NCBI GenBank assembly: GCA_002842285.1
Contig: PHCJ01000008.1
Span: 18,585-82,584 of the forward strand
Reading direction: 5' to 3'
Length of the DNA stretch: 64,000 nt
DNA from: Betaproteobacteria bacterium HGW-Betaproteobacteria-22
GTDB taxonomy: Bacteria > Pseudomonadota > Gammaproteobacteria > Burkholderiales > Methylophilaceae
The translations under genes were made by a program, and so were the position numbers. Shown here in pieces: positions 62,108 through 64,000 of this stretch. The first letter of the stretch is position 1. Each line of letters begins with the position of its first letter. The notes under the pieces were generated by a model that had not been told where the DNA came from, ran no database searches, and was given only the letters and a program-made list of their open reading frames with translations.

Positions 62108-64000
62108 ATGAATAAGAACCGATTCCGCATCATTTTTAACCAGCTTCGCGGCTTGGTCATGGTCGTTGCAGAAAACGTCAAATCGCACACGGCGACGGCG
62201 GAATCTGGTCTTACTTCATCAGCAGAATCTTTGTCGCCCCCTTTCACAAAAGACACCACCGTGAGTATGCGCCCGCTGGCGTTCTCGGTGATGCTGGCAC
62301 TGGGCATGGTCGGAGTCGTGCCCAACCCGATTGCAATCAATCTTGCCTATGCCGACATCATCGCCGACCAATCTGCGCCGGCTAATCAACGACCAGTCAT
62401 TATCAATGCACCTAACGGTGTACCCTTGGTCAACATCCAAACCCCAAGTGCTGCCGGTGTGTCGCGTAACACCTACAGCCAGTTTGATGTCAATGCGAAT
62501 GGCGCCATTCTCAATAACAGCCGTACTAATGTACAAACGCAATTAGGCGGCTGGGTACAGGGCAACCCGTATTTAGCCACCGGCACCGCACGCATTATCC
62601 TGAATGAAGTCAACAGCAACAACCCTAGCCTGCTCAATGGTTACGTTGAAGTTGCGGGTAGTCGCGCGCAAGTGGTCATTGCCAACCCGGCTGGCATTTC
62701 GTGTAACGGTTGCGGTTTTATTAACGCCAGCCGCACCACACTCACCACGGGCACACCAATGATGAACAATGGAGATTTAATCGGCTATCGTGTCGGTGGT
62801 GGCGCCATTCACTTTTTAGGGGCAGGGCTGGATACTGCTAACAGCAACTATACCGATGTGATTGCACGTGCCGTCAACATCAACGCAGGGCTTTGGGCGC
62901 AAAATCTAAATGTGATTACTGGCAGTAATCAGGTCAATGTTGCCAGTAATGGTGATGTCACTGGCATTACCACGATCAGCCCAAACGCTACGTTGCCGGG
63001 TGGCAGCAGCAACCCCGCGCCCGGTTTTGCGATTGATGTCGCAACCTTGGGTGGCATGTATGCCGGTAAGATTCACCTGATAGGCACCGAGGCTGGGGTA
63101 GGGGTGCGTAATGCGGGCAGCATAGGCGCCAGTGCTGGTGAAGTGACGATTGATGTGAATGGCAACCTGACCAACAGTCACCATATTAGCAGTAGCACAC
63201 AAACCAGTATCAATGCTGGCGACATCAGCAACACGGGGGGCAGCATTACGGCAGGCCAGCAGCTTGATGTGACAGCCAACAGCCTGAGTGGCGATGGTGC
63301 GTTATTGTCAGGCGGCAATATTGAGATTCAGCTCACGACAGATTACACCCAAGCCTCAACAGGCCAACTGCAAGCCAACGGCAATTTAAACCTCACCACA
63401 ACAGGGGATATTGCTAATCAGGGTAGCTTGTTAGCAGGCAACACCCTCACACTGCAAGCTGCCAATATCGACAACAGCGCACATGCCCAAATCATAGGAC
63501 TTAACACCCAACTCACCGCAAGCAGCACGCTCACCAACCGCGGCATGATTGACGGCAGTGAGACCTTGATCAATGCTGTGACGGTCAATAATATCGGCAC
63601 CGGCAGCATCTTTGGCGATCATATCGCCATTGCCGCCAATACACTCAATAATCAGGATGAAACCGTCAATGGTACCAATACGGCGGCAGTGATCGCCGCC
63701 AGAACCCGTTTGGATATCGGTGCCAGCGACATCAGCAACCGCAACGATAGCTTGATATTTAGTGCAGGCGATATGGCTATTGGTGGCAGTTTAGATGCGA
63801 ACCATCAAGCCACGACCAGCAGTGGCAGCGCGCAAGCAGCTACACTCAACAACGCAGGCGCAACCATAGAATCTTTGGGCAATTTGAGCCTGAATGTTGC
63901 ACAGATTAACAACACCAATACCAATTTCACCACGCAATATGTCAGAACCAGCATTGCCTCCACACTGGCTGAATCGGTAGATGTAAGAGGCAATATAGGC
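62108..64000 (+). CDS. Filamentous hemagglutinin/CdiA-like TPS exoprotein (partial, runs off window)
   Basis: ESPR-like start MNKNRFRIIFNQLRGLVMVVAENVKSH; TPS domain NSRTNVQTQLGGWVQGNPYL...VVIANPAGISCNGCGFINASRTTLTTG; FHA-type repeats; no stop before 64000. Confidence 0.93.
   Translation, partial: MNKNRFRIIFNQLRGLVMVVAENVKSHTATAESGLTSSAESLSPPFTKDTTVSMRPLAFSVMLALGMVGVVPNPIAINLAYADIIADQSAPANQRPVIINAPNGVPLVNIQTPSAAGVSRNTYSQFDVNANGAILNNSRTNVQTQLGGWVQGNPYLATGTARIILNEVNSNNPSLLNGYVEVAGSRAQVVIANPAGISCNGCGFINASRTTLTTGTPMMNNGDLIGYRVGGGAIHFLGAGLDTANSNYTDVIARAVNINAGLWAQNLNVITGSNQVNVASNGDVTGITTISPNATLPGGSSNPAPGFAIDVATLGGMYAGKIHLIGTEAGVGVRNAGSIGASAGEVTIDVNGNLTNSHHISSSTQTSINAGDISNTGGSITAGQQLDVTANSLSGDGALLSGGNIEIQLTTDYTQASTGQLQANGNLNLTTTGDIANQGSLLAGNTLTLQAANIDNSAHAQIIGLNTQLTASSTLTNRGMIDGSETLINAVTVNNIGTGSIFGDHIAIAANTLNNQDETVNGTNTAAVIAARTRLDIGASDISNRNDSLIFSAGDMAIGGSLDANHQATTSSGSAQAATLNNAGATIESLGNLSLNVAQINNTNTNFTTQYVRTSIASTLAESVDVRGNIG

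Overview
This 64 kb window looks like a betaproteobacterial (Methylophilaceae-like) chromosomal region around the replication origin. From left to right: the atpH(partial)-F-E-B-I, parB-parA, rsmG, mnmG block (minus strand); a cytochrome c and a single-chain MmeI-like restriction-methyltransferase; a YegP-like gene; mnmE-yidC-yidD-rnpA-rpmH (minus); and dnaA-dnaN-gyrB (plus). Three perfect 16-bp parS sites (TGTTTCACGTGAAACA) lie close to parAB, and the AT-rich dnaA-dnaN spacer carries DnaA-box-like sequences. Next comes a decayed vapBC locus, then a respiratory island: narXL; an oppositely oriented nosZ-R-(unknown membrane protein)-D-F-Y-L cluster; narK1K2GHJI; a beta-carbonic anhydrase; an outer-membrane porin; and moaA. 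The island's right side has a cysteine-rich hemerythrin with an FNR-like box and remnants of IS transposases. The rest is DAACS symporter-rsmB, DUF3108, purM, perM-hda, a tetR-MFP-RND-pcm-tolC efflux locus, and a two-partner secretion pair (FhaC/CdiB-like, then an FhaB/CdiA-like gene running off the window end). I found no CRISPR array, rRNA or tRNA. No clear new defence system is visible. The observations most worth following up are the parS sites (one inside a terminator-like hairpin), a REP-like palindrome pair inserted in frame in the R-M gene, the unusual composition of the nar/nos island, and the truncated TPS/CDI locus. All family names come from reading the sequence by eye; no database search was run.
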